64,000 nucleotides of DNA from Psoroptes ovis (Eukaryota > Arthropoda > Arachnida > Sarcoptiformes > Psoroptidae): NCBI GenBank assembly GCA_002943765.1, contig PQWQ01000002.1:1426001-1490000 (forward strand), written 5' to 3'. The position numbers and the translations under genes are program-made. This document shows positions 1 to 12,635 of the stretch, piece by piece. Each line of letters begins with the position of its first letter. The first letter of the stretch is position 1. The notes under the pieces are model-generated. The model saw only the letters and a list, made by a program, of their open reading frames with translations, ran no database searches and had not been told where the DNA came from.

Positions 1-3000
1 TTATTCGATGTTGATGATGAAGATGCGGTTGATGATGTCGATGATGATGTTGATGTAGCATTTTTTTTCGCAACTCTATTATTCGAATCATTTTTCTTCT
101 TATTATCATTTTTTCTAATACTGATCCGAAATAATTTATTCATTATTGGCGATTGTTTAGCAGCGGTTGTTACTGTTGTGGTTGGTGTGGGTTGTGATGA
201 TGATTGATTTTTGTTTTTTATTGAATTTAATTTGAAATATTTATCACTATTATTGTTTCGATTATCATCAGCTTCATCCGCATCAATTTCAATATCATCA
301 ATAACAATGAAATCATTTATTTTATTATTATTATTATTAGTGAATGAAGGCGTAGTCAATTGATATTGATTTTTATCACGATTAACACCAACACCATCAT
401 CATCTTCATGATCATCATCAACAATAATGAGATTATTATTTAAATTTTCATGATTATTATTAACATAAAAAATTTGATTCATCAATTTTTCAGATGATTG
501 ATTTGATTGAAATTGTAAATGTTTTAATTGATAAATATCAGGACCAAAACCAAAACGTATTTCATCATCAATGTTCAAACGGATGAATGAACGAGATGGT
601 ACACGAATTTCATTTACAAATGTCTATTGAATTGAGCATCGATAATTGTGGGAAAAGAGAAAAAAAATGAAATTAAATATAGATTGCAATACATTTTAAT
701 GATTTTTCATTAGGAAAAAATGTAAAAATAAAGGAAATGAAATAATTATTCACCAAACAACTAGAAAAAATGTCAAACAAAAAAAATTTGAATTTTCAAA
801 TGATCAATTTTTGATGCGGTTACTCTCTCTCTCGATTTTTATTTCTCTCCATATTAATATCACTATCATAACAAGTAGTTCATTCAAAAAAAATCCGTGC
901 AAATAAAAACATTAATGTTCAGCCATTAACCATGATTATCATTCATATGTGTGCGCTAAACATCGAAACATTAAGCGAATCAAATTAAAATTACCACCTA
1001 CATATTTTTTTCAAACTATTCAAAAGGTAGTGATAAATACATTAAGCAAAACAAAAACAAAAAAAAAAAATGAAATCAAAATTAAAATTATATCAAAACA
1101 TTGAGCTTAAATGTTCTAAAAGTGAAAAATGATTCAAATAATTTGAAATAAAACACACAAACAAACAACGACCATAACAAGATCCACAGAAAAAAAATCA
1201 ATCATAATGATAAGCATTTGTATGACACAACACCAACAACAACAACAACAACAAGAACAAGATGACTACTAAAATTAGCAAAATTAAAATGATGATGATG
1301 ATAATTGAGTCAAATAAAATGAAATAATCACCACATTTTCAATGATAATTAGAATGAAGGGGAAACAATATTGATAAGAGCTCGAAACTGAATTCATCGA
1401 GGAGATAAGAAAAAAGGTCAACAGGGCAAAACAAATAATGATTAAAATCAAATAAAATTTGAATTAAATGTGGGAAAAACTGGTGAATATAATGAACAGA
1501 GACATTTCATTGTTCATTTCTTAATGTAATTAATGATTATTGATGATTTTTTTTTGTAGCCAACATTCGATATAATTTATCATTAGATTTATCTATTTTC
1601 CTTTGAATTCATGTCAAATGTTTGATATTCGAATATTGAATAGATTGTGATCAACGTATTAATTGATATTTATTAATCAATGAATGAATGTTTTTTTTTC
1701 TATTACTTACACCAAATTTAGAATCAAGATCTTTGATATGAAATGATCCATTTGCATAGATTAATATTGCATGATGATCATTTTTTTTCATGGGTTGTTG
1801 TTGGTGATGTTGTTGTAGTTGTTGGCGATTAAATATATCTGCACTAATGAAACAAACATAATTTTCATGTGGTTCAATTTTCAATTGAAAATTATCATTT
1901 TTTGACATCAATATCCAATTATCATTCAATGATGAGGATGATGATGATGATTGTTGTGGTTGTTGTTGCAGTTGTTCATCACCACCATTCGTTGTCGATG
2001 ATGATGAAAATTCACCCGATGATGGTCCATATAAATAATCATCCGAACAAATTGATGATATTGTTGGTGGTGATGTTAATGTACAATTGAATTTCGTTGT
2101 TGTTGATGATGATTCATTCATATTGGATGCCATTTCATTGATTAATAAATTTTTTATTGGTGATTGTAAATCTAAATTATTATTATTATTACAATTATTG
2201 ATTAAAGTATCTTTAGATGTACAAAAACATTCAGTATCTAATGAAAGCAATGATTTTGTTGTCGATAATGATGAACAACAATGATCTTGTTCATTATCAT
2301 TATCATCATCACTATCATCAACTATAATGTTGTCATTTTCAAATGGTGAAACATTCGCTAAATCATTACGTTTAAATTCTAAATCTTCAATTCGAAATGA
2401 TTTGTTTGCTGAATTTGAAATGTTACAAATATTATTTTCTTCAAAAAATTCATAAGGTGATGTATAAAATGGTTCTGAAACAAGAAAGAGAGAAAAAATG
2501 AATAAAATAATAATAAATAAAAGGATTTGATTGAATTTCAATTTGAATAAAATACAAGAAAAAAAATGACAAGGTTCAATGTATATTGAAAGGTCATTAC
2601 ATTGAAGAATTATTGTTATTATTTTTTCCCTAAACAATCAATTCAAAAATTATTCAATAAGAATATTTTGAAATGATTAAAAAAAAATAATCGGGGGTGG
2701 TTAGTACGCGTAGGTTGTGAATGATTTCTTTTATTAAGTGATAATTTAGGGAAAAAATAATTATAATCATAAAAATGTAAATTATGGAGATTGTCAATGA
2801 TTGAAAAAATATTGGCAACGTAAAAATCTAAGTGAAAATCAATGATAATATCATTGAAAATACATCATTGATATCACATAATATAATTAATTTTTGATAA
2901 TTAACAGTTTTGAATGTTTCAAATAACTTCATTGATGAAAAGATAATTAATTAAAATCAATGAAAAACATACCTTCATGATTCAAAGAATTTCCGTTTTT

Positions 3001-3033
3001 GATCATTCTTAAATTGGAATATTTTGAAGACAT
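1..3033 (-). CDS. CEP170-like FHA-domain protein, 5' part (partial)
   Basis: Three exons join in frame: 3033-2973 (start MSSKYSNLRM), 2474-1711, and 623-1, which runs off the window. Donors are GTATGT (2972) and GTAAGT (1710); acceptors are TTTCAG and CAATAG. Across the second junction the protein reads DLDSKFG/TFVNEIRVPSRSFI and then LNIDDEIRFGFG. This follows the forkhead-associated (FHA) fold and the N-terminal FHA of CEP170 (GTFVNDVRIPEQ-type motif, then KLRFGYD). In the family CEP170 binds centrosomes and microtubules, and the FHA domain reads phosphothreonine partners. Oddly, about 200 residues rich in Asn, Ser, Asp and Gln precede the FHA here, whereas in vertebrate CEP170 it starts at the N-terminus. 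After the FHA the visible part is low complexity (Asn, Asp, Ser, Thr). The rest of the gene lies to the left. Another FHA protein remains possible. Confidence 0.72.
624..1710 (-). other. Intron of the CEP170-like gene
   Basis: This 1.09-kb intron has GTAAGT/TAG borders. It is AT-rich with A/T homopolymers and a CAA run near 1228-1260. No coding frame or element ends were seen. The upstream intron (2972-2475, 498 bp) is similar. Confidence 0.6.
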
Positions 3034-6000
3034 TTTGATTAAAATTAATTTTCAATGAAATTCAAATCACTGATCATTGATTTTAACTTTGGAATTAAAT
3101 TTAAAGAAAGAAATTCCTTAATTACAATTCAATGAATCATCATTTCAAGTTCGGAAAAAAACCAAGAAAGACATCAATTTTTAGTGGTACAAACAAACAA
3201 ACAAACAAAACACGAAATTCTGTTGATGTTTGATTTCACACTCACTTGTCATGAGAAGAAAACGTCATCAAAAATGGACAGAACAAACAAACTGAATTAC
3301 ATGCTCGTAGAAGCAACAAGTGGTCGGTTGTTGAATATTGTGGTTGAATATGAACAAATGAACAAAAAAACAAACAGGACCAACACAAAAAGATTACCAT
3401 CAAACAAAACAATCGAACAATTGATTAATGCTCGCGAACTGATGAAGACTAACTGTTCAGTAGTATTGGTTCAATTGTTTGTAATAACAATGATAAATGA
3501 ATAAATGATGGAAACATCATTGAAGAAATTGATGAAAAAAAGTAAAGAGTATTCAAAGGAGTACATATGAACCAATGCAATTGATTGATCAAATGCATCA
3601 ATAAATTTGATGACGAAACACAAAAACCTTTGTAAGAAATGAAAAAACAGGTAAAAAGAAATTCTTCTTCACCATTTAAGATGCACACACAAGTCAATAC
3701 ACTTTTACCAAGGTATGCAAAGACACATTAAAACATACACATTCAAACACACATTGAAGCAGTCAAATCTTTAAGGATTTATGAATAAACAAAGGTTCAA
3801 AAAGAGAAAATTTTCGGCCAATGAATGAGAATCGGCCGAATAGCATTGCGCGATATGAACAAACAAACAAATAGCACAACTTGTTCGACTGGATTTATAC
3901 AAATATGATGATTATTATTATATTTAATTATCATTCATTCATTATTTGAAGGAAAAAAGAAGTAAAGAAAAAACACCGAACCTTTTCAAATGATGTACCA
4001 AACATTTATGCAGCTTTACCTTTGTATATCATTGTTGCATAATTGTTGTAAATATCATATCATAAATTGTAAATATCATATTTGAAATTTCATATTTTTT
4101 CAGAAAGAGTGAATGGACCTGACATATGCCGATTGTAAATTGAAAAATTCATTATTTTTCGATTCTATTCGTCGGATACAGATATCAATAAGCTGAAAAA
4201 TTGATTTCATTTCAGCTCAGTTCGTGTAAAGATAATGATAATAAATGTGAATAACATGGTTATTATATCATCATTATGATTATTGAAAAATTATGAATGA
4301 TAATTGTATGCGTACAATTGTTCAATGTATAATGTAAATGATGTTTTATTTTTTTGTTTTTCTTCGTTATTTATTATCATTTTGAATGAATAATAAATAC
4401 AACAACGATAACAAAGGTAATAAGCCTGAAATAAATTTTTCATTTCTCTACCGGGTTTTAGCATTATTTTGTTTGTTTGTTTGTTTGTTTGCATTTATTT
4501 ATTTATTTAGCATCATTTAAAATGAATTTAGAAATTTTAGAAATCACAGATGCTGGGAAATTGATGATGTTGATGAAAATAAAAATGAATGAATGAGTGA
4601 ATGAATAATTTCAATTTCTACCATTCATTTTCAGAGAAAAAACAAAATTATTATGCCCAAAAGGGTTTTATGAGTTTTTTGAATGAATAATTTTTCATTT
4701 TTTCTTGTTCATTTTTTTTTTTTTTTTTTTTTTTTGAAAATGAAAAATTTGATTTCATCAAATGAAAAAATTGCAAAAAAACAAGGAAAAACTCTTCCTT
4801 GTTTTTTGGTTTCTTTTGCATCTTTTAAATCATTTTTAATTGCAGCAAATTAACTAATCTTCGATCATCATCAGTGTATCATCAGCAGCAATATTTATTC
4901 AAGTATATTCATTTATAAATGATTGCTAATCTGACCACCATTCGATGATTTCGATTATGATGGGTTTTGAGATTTGTTCAAGGAACCCTTTTGTGCATTT
5001 TCTATTGTCAAAAATGAAATTTCACTTGACCACTACACACATCCCATACCACCATTGCTGCACATATTGATGATGTGAAGCAAATTTTGTCAGTAATAAT
5101 TGATGCTAATTAAATACAATTATTATAATTATAGACAATAATTTGTGGCAGAGAAATTAAAAATTGCTTCAGAACAAAAAAAAAATGAATAATAATAGTC
5201 ACAAACAGCAACAACACTGAGATGATAAAACAAAAAACAAAATGTAAAATTATAATTAACCGAACGTATCTAATATTTCAAAAGGGTTCATTGGCCAATT
5301 CGGTGTTTCGATAATATGGAAAAGATAAATGATTTTTCAATAATTCATATCTCGAAAAACACTTTCATAATTTTGAATTTTTTTGTTTTTGTTTTCGAGC
5401 AAAAAAAAAAAAAAAAACTTCCCGGATCAAACAAAAATTGATAAACAATTAACAATTTGGATAACATTTTTCCATAAATTTTCCATAAATCTGTTCGATT
5501 CTCATTATAGCTCCACCAAAGACTATAGAAATTGAACACAAGGTTAGTAGTTTTGGTATTATTTCTTCAAAAAATACATCTCACACCATTTTCAAATATG
5601 AATTTTGTAATTTGTTTCGGTTTAATTATTGTTTATTATTATTAATTGTTATTATTCTGAAAAAAAAGGATTGAAAAAATGTGTTTAGTTTTTTTTCTTG
5701 TTTTAGATTCAGATCAACTAGATTTATCGAAAAACACCAAAAACTAAATGAATTCATTTGTTGTTTATGAAACAAAAAATTAGGACACCATTTACCAAAT
5801 CACCATCATCATTTAACCACATCGTATTGTTTGTGGCTGTGTTCATGTGGCTCGGTGGAAAAAAAATATATAAATCAAGCAAAATATATGTACATTTTGT
5901 GGTCATAAATAATGAGCATGATAAATGAATTGAAAATTATTATTTTTTGTTTTTATTTTTCATTTTTTTTCCATTTTTCTGCTTGAAATCAAATCAAATG

Positions 6001-8217
6001 AATTCAACTTGGCAGCTAAAAATAAAATTGAAAATTTGTTTGAAACAAATGAAAAATGAACATATGAATGTGAAAATGAATGAACATATAAATATGAAAA
6101 TATAAATATAAATTCATTCATTATCACATGAATTATTTCATTTTTGTCAAAAAAAAATAAATAAAGATGACCACCACTTGTATGATTTTTTCAACTTCTA
6201 AAATATCTAAGATATTATAATTCAAAATGTCAGCGATTTCAAAAAAAAAAAAAAAGATAAAACCGAAATCAAGTCAAAGTTTGGTTTCACTGAATGGACG
6301 AATAAAGGATGAATGAATAAATAAATTTCCATTCCATTAACATGGTAAAATAAGGTGAGATTTTTCTTAAGTCAAAAAAAAAAAGAAAAAAACACCTTTA
6401 TTTCTTGGAAATTATAATTAGAATTTTAGCAAAAAAAATCATGTCATCAAATGATTTTGATTTTTTCTTTAATGATAATGGATTGTTTTGTACTAATTTA
6501 GCTGTTTTGTTCATTATTTTTTTTTTTGAAAGAAAAAAAAAATAATTAATTTCACTTACCTTTGATTTTAATGAGCAACCTTGAATTAATGAATGCTTAA
6601 ATTGAAAGGTTTGACAGATATTTTTGTTGTTGAGTGATTTGAGTGAGTTGATATTTATTATCGTTGCTTTTTGAAATATGTCAAATTGGGACCAATTTAA
6701 GACAAATTGTTTTAATTTTACTGCTTGAATAGCAGTCCAGCGGCATTAAACATTTATCCAATTATTTTATTTTTACAAAAATTCATTTTTTTAACAATTT
6801 TTTTTTCACCACTAAAAAAATGTCGAAAAAATTGAAAAATATCATTTCACAATTTTAAAATTTTTAAACAATTCATTGTTGATATTACGTAATATTTGTG
6901 AAATTTTTTTTTCCAAAAAAACTCTTGAAATTCTTTGGATAAATACGTGCTTGTTAGAGTCTCATTTGTTAATTGTTAATGTTTTTGTCATTTTTCAAAA
7001 CATATTGTCAATTTTTTTCATTTAGATATATTTTATGTTAGTAATTTTTTGAATAGAAACATTAAATCGAAACACATTGAATTGAACATAGAATGATTGA
7101 TGCTACGAGAAAACAAATGCAGCATTGGAACAGTCGATATTAATAATGATAAATAATGAAAGCTTTTTGAAATTGCTTGTATTCTTCTCTATTTCGAATA
7201 GACCAAACTTGGAGACTATGAAAAAAATGAAATTATAAAACACAATTGAACCAATCCGCATACTATTTCAAATGATATTATTTCAGTAGTAGGATCTATC
7301 TATTCTTGAATTGAATATGATACAATTTTTTTCTGTATCTTTCATTCTCAAGTTTTGATGCTATGCAGTAGTCTTTTTTTTCGGTTATATATATTGAAAT
7401 ATATTCAACTTGATCAATTTCCAATTTTTTTTAGATTTATTCAAGAATAACTCTCCGATAATTGTTTGCCCGTTTCGATAGGTTTTTCACAAATTATTAC
7501 AAATTTTTATGCAATCTTCATTGAATTCATGAATCAATTTATTTAATAAATTGATTGATTTATAGGATTATTTTAGGAAATCTTGAAAAAAATTCGAGAA
7601 ATTCAAATTGATTTTCAATTTTCTGATTTGAAATTGAATAGAAATGATTGTAAAATGACATTAAATTACAGGAAGAAATTTTCCGGAAAAGAAAAGAATT
7701 TTAAAATTTCTAAGAAAAGAAAAACTTTCTCAGAAACATTATTTTTCGGCATACATAACAATGGCGGCATTCATTTCTTTTTTTTTTTTTATTGTGTTTG
7801 ATTTGATAAATAGCTTTTTCCATTTTTTCCACAAAAATATGAACCACTACGACAAAATTTGATCATTTTGCTCGAAATTATTCCGTAGCTAATTTTAATG
7901 CCACTACTCAATGATTCGATGTGATCTTTATTATTTTTCAATCATAGTCATAAATCCTTTGTTCTTCGTTCATTGATATTTTTTTTTATTTTTTTAAGGG
8001 TAAAATCTATTGAATTTGGCTCAAATCTATATTTTTATGATTGCGAATATTCTAATTGTCAATCTCTTAAGACTTTGTTTTGATATAAATTTTTGTAATT
8101 TGCTCAATCAACGATAATCAATAAATTTGATTATCTAATTTAAGAAATATAGAAGTTAATTTGTGTTTTCATTTTTTTGATTTGCGCTTGCTTTTTTTTC
8201 ATCAAAATTGACAAATA
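3034..8217. other. Intergenic region between two divergent genes
   Basis: This 5.2-kb interval separates the start codons of the CEP170-like gene (-) and the RRM gene (+), so it should contain both promoters. It is strongly AT-rich with a run of 24 T at 4712-4735, ATG/ATT-type microsatellites and short CAAA tandem runs (3185-3208). Short frames occur, for example a 106-codon one at 3184, but they are made of repeat-like CAAACAAA sequence, lack domain features and have no convincing splice partners. I see no RNA gene. Confidence 0.5.
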
Positions 8218-9689
8218 ATGGCTGACGTTAAAATCGAAGAAAAGGTAAAATTGACAATTAATATGAACAATTTCGAATTATCATTGTTTTCTTGTAGTCA
8301 TTTTCTGTTGAGCCAGTTGCTAGTGAAGATGCTAAAAACAATGCTGATCAATCTTCAAATACATCTGCAGCAAATGCAACCACAACTGTAAAAAATGAAT
8401 CATCAAGTGTTGAAGAAAAAAATAGTAATAATAATAATAACAACAATAACAATAACAAAACTGAAGATGTAAAAAATGGTAATACTAAAGATAACAATAA
8501 AAATGCCGGTACAAATAATTCGAATGGTAGTGTTGAAATGCAGCAACCTAAATTGTTTGTAGGCCGTTTGCCTTCTGGTACCAAAGAAGAACAATTGAAA
8601 GATCTATTTTCAACGTATGGTCACGTGACACATTGTGATATCGTTGGCAAATATGGTTTCGTGGTAAGTCAATTTTTTTCCAATTTTCGGTTTTGATTCG
8701 ATTTCATAATTCGATAAATTAATCAAAGCACATGAAAGACAAAGAAGAAGCTCGCGTAGCTATGGAAAAGTTGAATAATCATTTATTTAATGGATCAAAT
8801 ATCACAGTACAGGTATTTTGAATGCATTGTGTTTGCTTCATTTAATTGAATCTTTAATCTGATATTTAATTCATAGCTCTCGACATCGACAGCCAAAAAA
8901 AGTAAAAGAAAACAAAATCGCAGAAGGAATTTCGGAAATCGAAATAATCAAAACGGAAACAAAAATAAGCAAAATATGAATAATAAAAGTAATCGAAGAA
9001 TGCAAAATAATCGTTTTGCAAACGGAAGCAATCAAATGAATAGTAACAATCGTATGCGTAATCGTAGTGGCCGTTTCAATCGTCCAATGCGTAATCATTC
9101 AATGATGCCTCCAGAGCCGATGCCACCGATGCATCAATATGGGCCACCACCCCCAATGAATCATTATCAATCATATCCACCACCACCTCCGCCACCTCAT
9201 CATCAAACACCTATCAATTATTCATCTTATTATACACAAACTCCACCAGCCCAACCGGCTTCTTTGGGCAGTGGTGGATTAGGAAATAATGGTTATCCTC
9301 CGTCACAAATGCCACCTCGTGATATGTACTTTGACAATAGACAACCTATGAGTGGCACAGCTAGTGCCATGTACAACAGTGGTCCTGTTGGATCAACTGC
9401 TCAGCCAATGTTTCAATCAACAACACAAAATTTCCAAAATCCATACAATCAGAATCGTAATCAAATGAAAACTGGTTTGCAACGCGGTGGTGCTACCGGT
9501 GGCAGTAATCAATTGCCACCACAGCAACCCCCACAAATGTATGGTAGTACTCAAATGGCTCCTCAAATCGGTGGTGGCTATGGATCTTATTCTGGTGGTG
9601 GTGGTGGCAATACTGCTGCTGCTGCAAGTGGCGGTGGCTCTGGTGCTGGCACATTGAATAACCAGAACAAATTTCCTGGTTATTATTGA
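8218..9689 (+). CDS. Single-RRM RNA-binding protein, RBM4/Lark-like
   Basis: Four exons join in frame: 8218-8244, 8298-8663, 8729-8812 and 8877-9689, giving 429 residues from MADVKIEEK to FPGYY. Introns are 53-65 bp with GTAAAA, GTAAGT and GTATTT donors. Residues about 94-162 form one RNA-recognition motif. RNP2 is KLFVGRLP and RNP1 is KYGFVHMK, split by intron 2. The wording (CDIVGKYGFVHM, LNNHLFNGSNITVQ) is closest to RBM4/Lark and RBM14, but a second RRM and a CCHC zinc knuckle are absent. An Asn/Ala/Ser/Glu-rich leader precedes the RRM. After it come a basic Lys/Arg/Asn segment, Pro-rich runs (PPPPPPP near 9180) and a Gly-rich tail, typical of hnRNP-like proteins that bind RNA or DNA and self-associate. 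Nuclear RNA processing or translation control is inferred. A candidate AATAAA lies at 9995. Confidence 0.85.
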
Positions 9690-11220
9690 TCATTAAATTG
9701 ATTGCTAAAATTTTCATTACCTGCTGAATGATGTTGCTGTTGTTCATGAATTGAACACACACTCAAAAAAATCTATTCTGAAGTATGAATGAGAAGAAAA
9801 AATATATTTATCATTTAAAGAATCTTTAACTATTCATATATTCATATTATCTTTATCAAAAATGGAGAATACCTACGACCAACTTCACATTCGCATTAAT
9901 GAATCAATTTATTATTTTCAGGAGATGAAAAGAGTATCGATCATTTATTTGACAAAGCAAAAACAAGATATTTTGCACTAAATTCATTGATATTAATAAA
10001 ATTTCCGACTAAAAATTTTTTTAAAAATCAGAATTTAGAGTTAAAGACATAATTTTAATAATCATAATTATTTAGGCAACATGATATTGATATAGACACC
10101 TTCATACACATACACACACACACACTTAATCATAACATTATTTCAATATTTGAAAAAGGAATTTTTGTTCTCCAAATTTTTTCAAACTTAAATTATCGTA
10201 AATTTATTATCGATATTTGTTGATGAAACAAGAAAAAATAATCAAACTATATTAACATTAAGCATTTTTAATTCATTGAAATATGGATGATGAGCAAGTA
10301 TTGATTCTTGATATTTAAATTGTCAAAAAAAAAATTCTCATTGGATCATTTTTTTTTTTGAATTATCATCACTTTTGTTTTATTCTATAATATTTCTCAT
10401 TATTTTTTAGAAAATTGGTATTTGAATTTTTTTTTCTTATTCAATCACATTGAACACTCTTCAACATAATATATGCAAAAAGAATTTGTCTTAACACTTT
10501 GAAAAAAAGAAGAATCATCAATAATCTTTACTGGTATCTTTTCTCTATGATTTAATAAAATAAACACAAGCAAATTCGATAATTCCCTTGAATGATATTA
10601 ATAAACGAAATTTTTGAAAATATTTTTTTGTCTAATCTCAAATTTTCTTTATCGAAGATTTAATAATGATCCGCAAAACTGTGTAATTGTGTTTTGATTC
10701 TTGATTAAAATTTAAAAAATCATGATAAATTTTAAGAATTAGAATCAACGAATGATATTTTATTCTTAAAAAAAGATATTGACTTTGCTTATCATTCTAT
10801 TGAATTCATTGTTCAATTATTTCAATACTCATTTCATCAACAAATATATTTCCGCAAGGATATGTGAATACATTGAAAATAAATCTGACAATTTTCAATG
10901 TTTTATCATATCAATCCTACCTTCTAAGTTATCTAGGTATTTTGGCATTCAGTCTTTTCTTGCTGAATTCTTATTATGAAAAATATGATAAATAATTATG
11001 AATAAAAACACATTCCTCTCAGGTAATAAATATTGAATCGCGAATTTCGGATATTTCTTATTAGTGGGTGAGTTTTTTTAATTCTTTAAACTGTGATATA
11101 TGACGGTAATTATTATAGTTTAAATTTAATTATGATTTTAATTTAATTTTTGATATATTAATCTAACTTACAATAAATTCGTGTAATGATTTATTACGAT
11201 GTTCATCAATGATACGAATT
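9690..11220. other. Convergent 3' intergenic region
   Basis: This 1.5-kb interval lies between the 3' ends of the RRM gene (+) and the coiled-coil gene (-). It is AT-rich, with a CA microsatellite at about 10107-10125 and several AATAAA/TTTATT hexamers that could end both transcripts. The 66-codon frame at 10779-10979 is Ile/Phe/Asn-rich, with no start context or domain, and I did not accept it. Confidence 0.5.
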
Positions 11221-12246
11221 TCATTGTTTATCATTCCAATTTTCTTCCATACTGAAATCTAATTCGAAATCTGATTTAAAATTTTCATTATTCAAGTATT
11301 CAAACATATTGGAATTGGATTGATTATTATTATTGCTATTATCTCCATCAATACAAAAATCGATCTGTCCATTATTCGTATCATTTGTATCTTGATCACT
11401 GGTGAAGAATAATTTCTCGATTTCTTGACTTTGATTTTTGTTCCCAATTTGTTTATCATTGTCAGAAAATTTGACCACTTTTTTGGGCTTTACAATATCG
11501 ATTTTTGGAATAACAAATGAATTATTTGATTGATTGCCTTCAATTGAATCATTTACGATAATTTCATCATTACATTGAATGTTTCCACTATTTTCAATAT
11601 GATTTGCGGACGGCAACAAATTATTCTCATCAATTATGTCAATTTTATATTTAGTTTTCATCTGTAAATAGAATTATATCTGAAAAATGTATTGACATGG
11701 TTGAATTTGATTCATACCTTATCAATATTTTCATTCATTTTTTTGTCCCAATCATTGATAAATTTTTCAACCAAATCTATCTCATTTTGATTTAATTGAT
11801 CTTTCAATTGATCCATCAGAAATTTTTGCCTCCTATCGAATTCTTCAATTTCTAAATCCATATAATGCATTAAGTCTTTTTCATCACGTTCAATACTTTT
11901 GACATCTCTTTCAGCAACAACAACGGATTTGATCAATTGTTCTCTTATATCATCTATGATTTCACTTTGTTTCACAAGGTTTTCAGCCAAAAGATTGTTA
12001 AATTCTATTATTATTTGAAACGAATTGATAAATGGTAAATAAAATTAAGATTTTCAAACCTTTAAAGTTTTCACTCCAATCACAATTATTTTTATTAAGT
12101 TTTTCTTCATATTCAATTTCTTTCAATTTCAGTGATTTCATGTATTGAATTTCCAAATTTGGCTCACGTATTTTTTCTATAAATTGTTGACATTGATGGC
12201 CAAATACTTGACGAATCAAATTATCAAATTCTTCATTCATTTTCAT
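11221..12246 (-). CDS. Unrecognised coiled-coil protein, about 304 residues
   Basis: Three exons join in frame: 12246-12060, 12004-11718 and 11661-11221. The introns are 55-56 bp with GTTTGA and GTATGA donors. The joined protein starts MKMNEEFDNLIRQVFGHQCQ and ends FSMEENWNDKQ. Residues about 40-175 are highly charged and predicted helical (EIEYEEKLNKNN, RDVKSIERDEKDLMHYMDLE, DRRQKFLMDQLKDQLNQN), consistent with a coiled coil. The last 130 residues are acidic and Asn-rich with little structure. There is no signal peptide or membrane segment. I do not recognise the family. A small structural or adaptor protein would fit, but no function is assigned. It is head-to-head with the piggyBac-derived gene, 389 bp between start codons, so the two may share a promoter. 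Confidence 0.7.
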
Positions 12247-12635
12247 TTAATTTATAGAATCTTTGGTTTCTTCAACAATCAACTCAATGATTCGAATGAT
12301 CATTCGAATTCGAAAAAATTCAAATTCGAATATTTTTTTCTATTTACACCTTTACGAGTGATATATGTTGAATTAGATGAAATCATCCTGTTCACACCCG
12401 AAAAGCCGTTGACGTGTCCATACGTTTGTTGTTTATCAAGTAGGGCAGCCATTGACGTAGTAGCATGTAATTGTGTGTCTAAATTTTAGAGAGCCGTCAA
12501 TGTAAAAATACGTTTTATGTTTAATGTTTATTTGGCCATTTAAAACAAATGATCAATGTTTGTGGCACCAAGATTGGCCCTTTAATAATTGATAAGCATC
12601 AAACTTATTAAATTTAATGTTCATCTGATTTAATC
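12247..12635. promoter_or_regulatory. Probable bidirectional promoter interval
   Basis: This 389-bp spacer lies between two divergent start codons. Its middle part (about 12380-12500) is clearly richer in G+C than its surroundings and contains two GACGT-type motifs (TTGACGTGTCCATACG near 12410 and CATTGACGTAGTAGCATG near 12450), resembling CRE/ATF half-sites. A shared promoter is inferred from arrangement only. No piggyBac terminal repeats bounded by TTAA were found here. Confidence 0.35.

Noticed and set aside
3184..3504. 106-codon frame (+)
   Set aside because: It starts in CAAACAAA repeats, has repeat-derived composition (Lys/Thr/Asn), and shows no domain or splice partner.
12145..12489. 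114-codon frame (+) across the promoter interval
   Set aside because: It overlaps the antisense of coiled-coil exon 1 and the divergent promoter, and is Phe/Tyr-rich with no features. Best read as a shadow frame.
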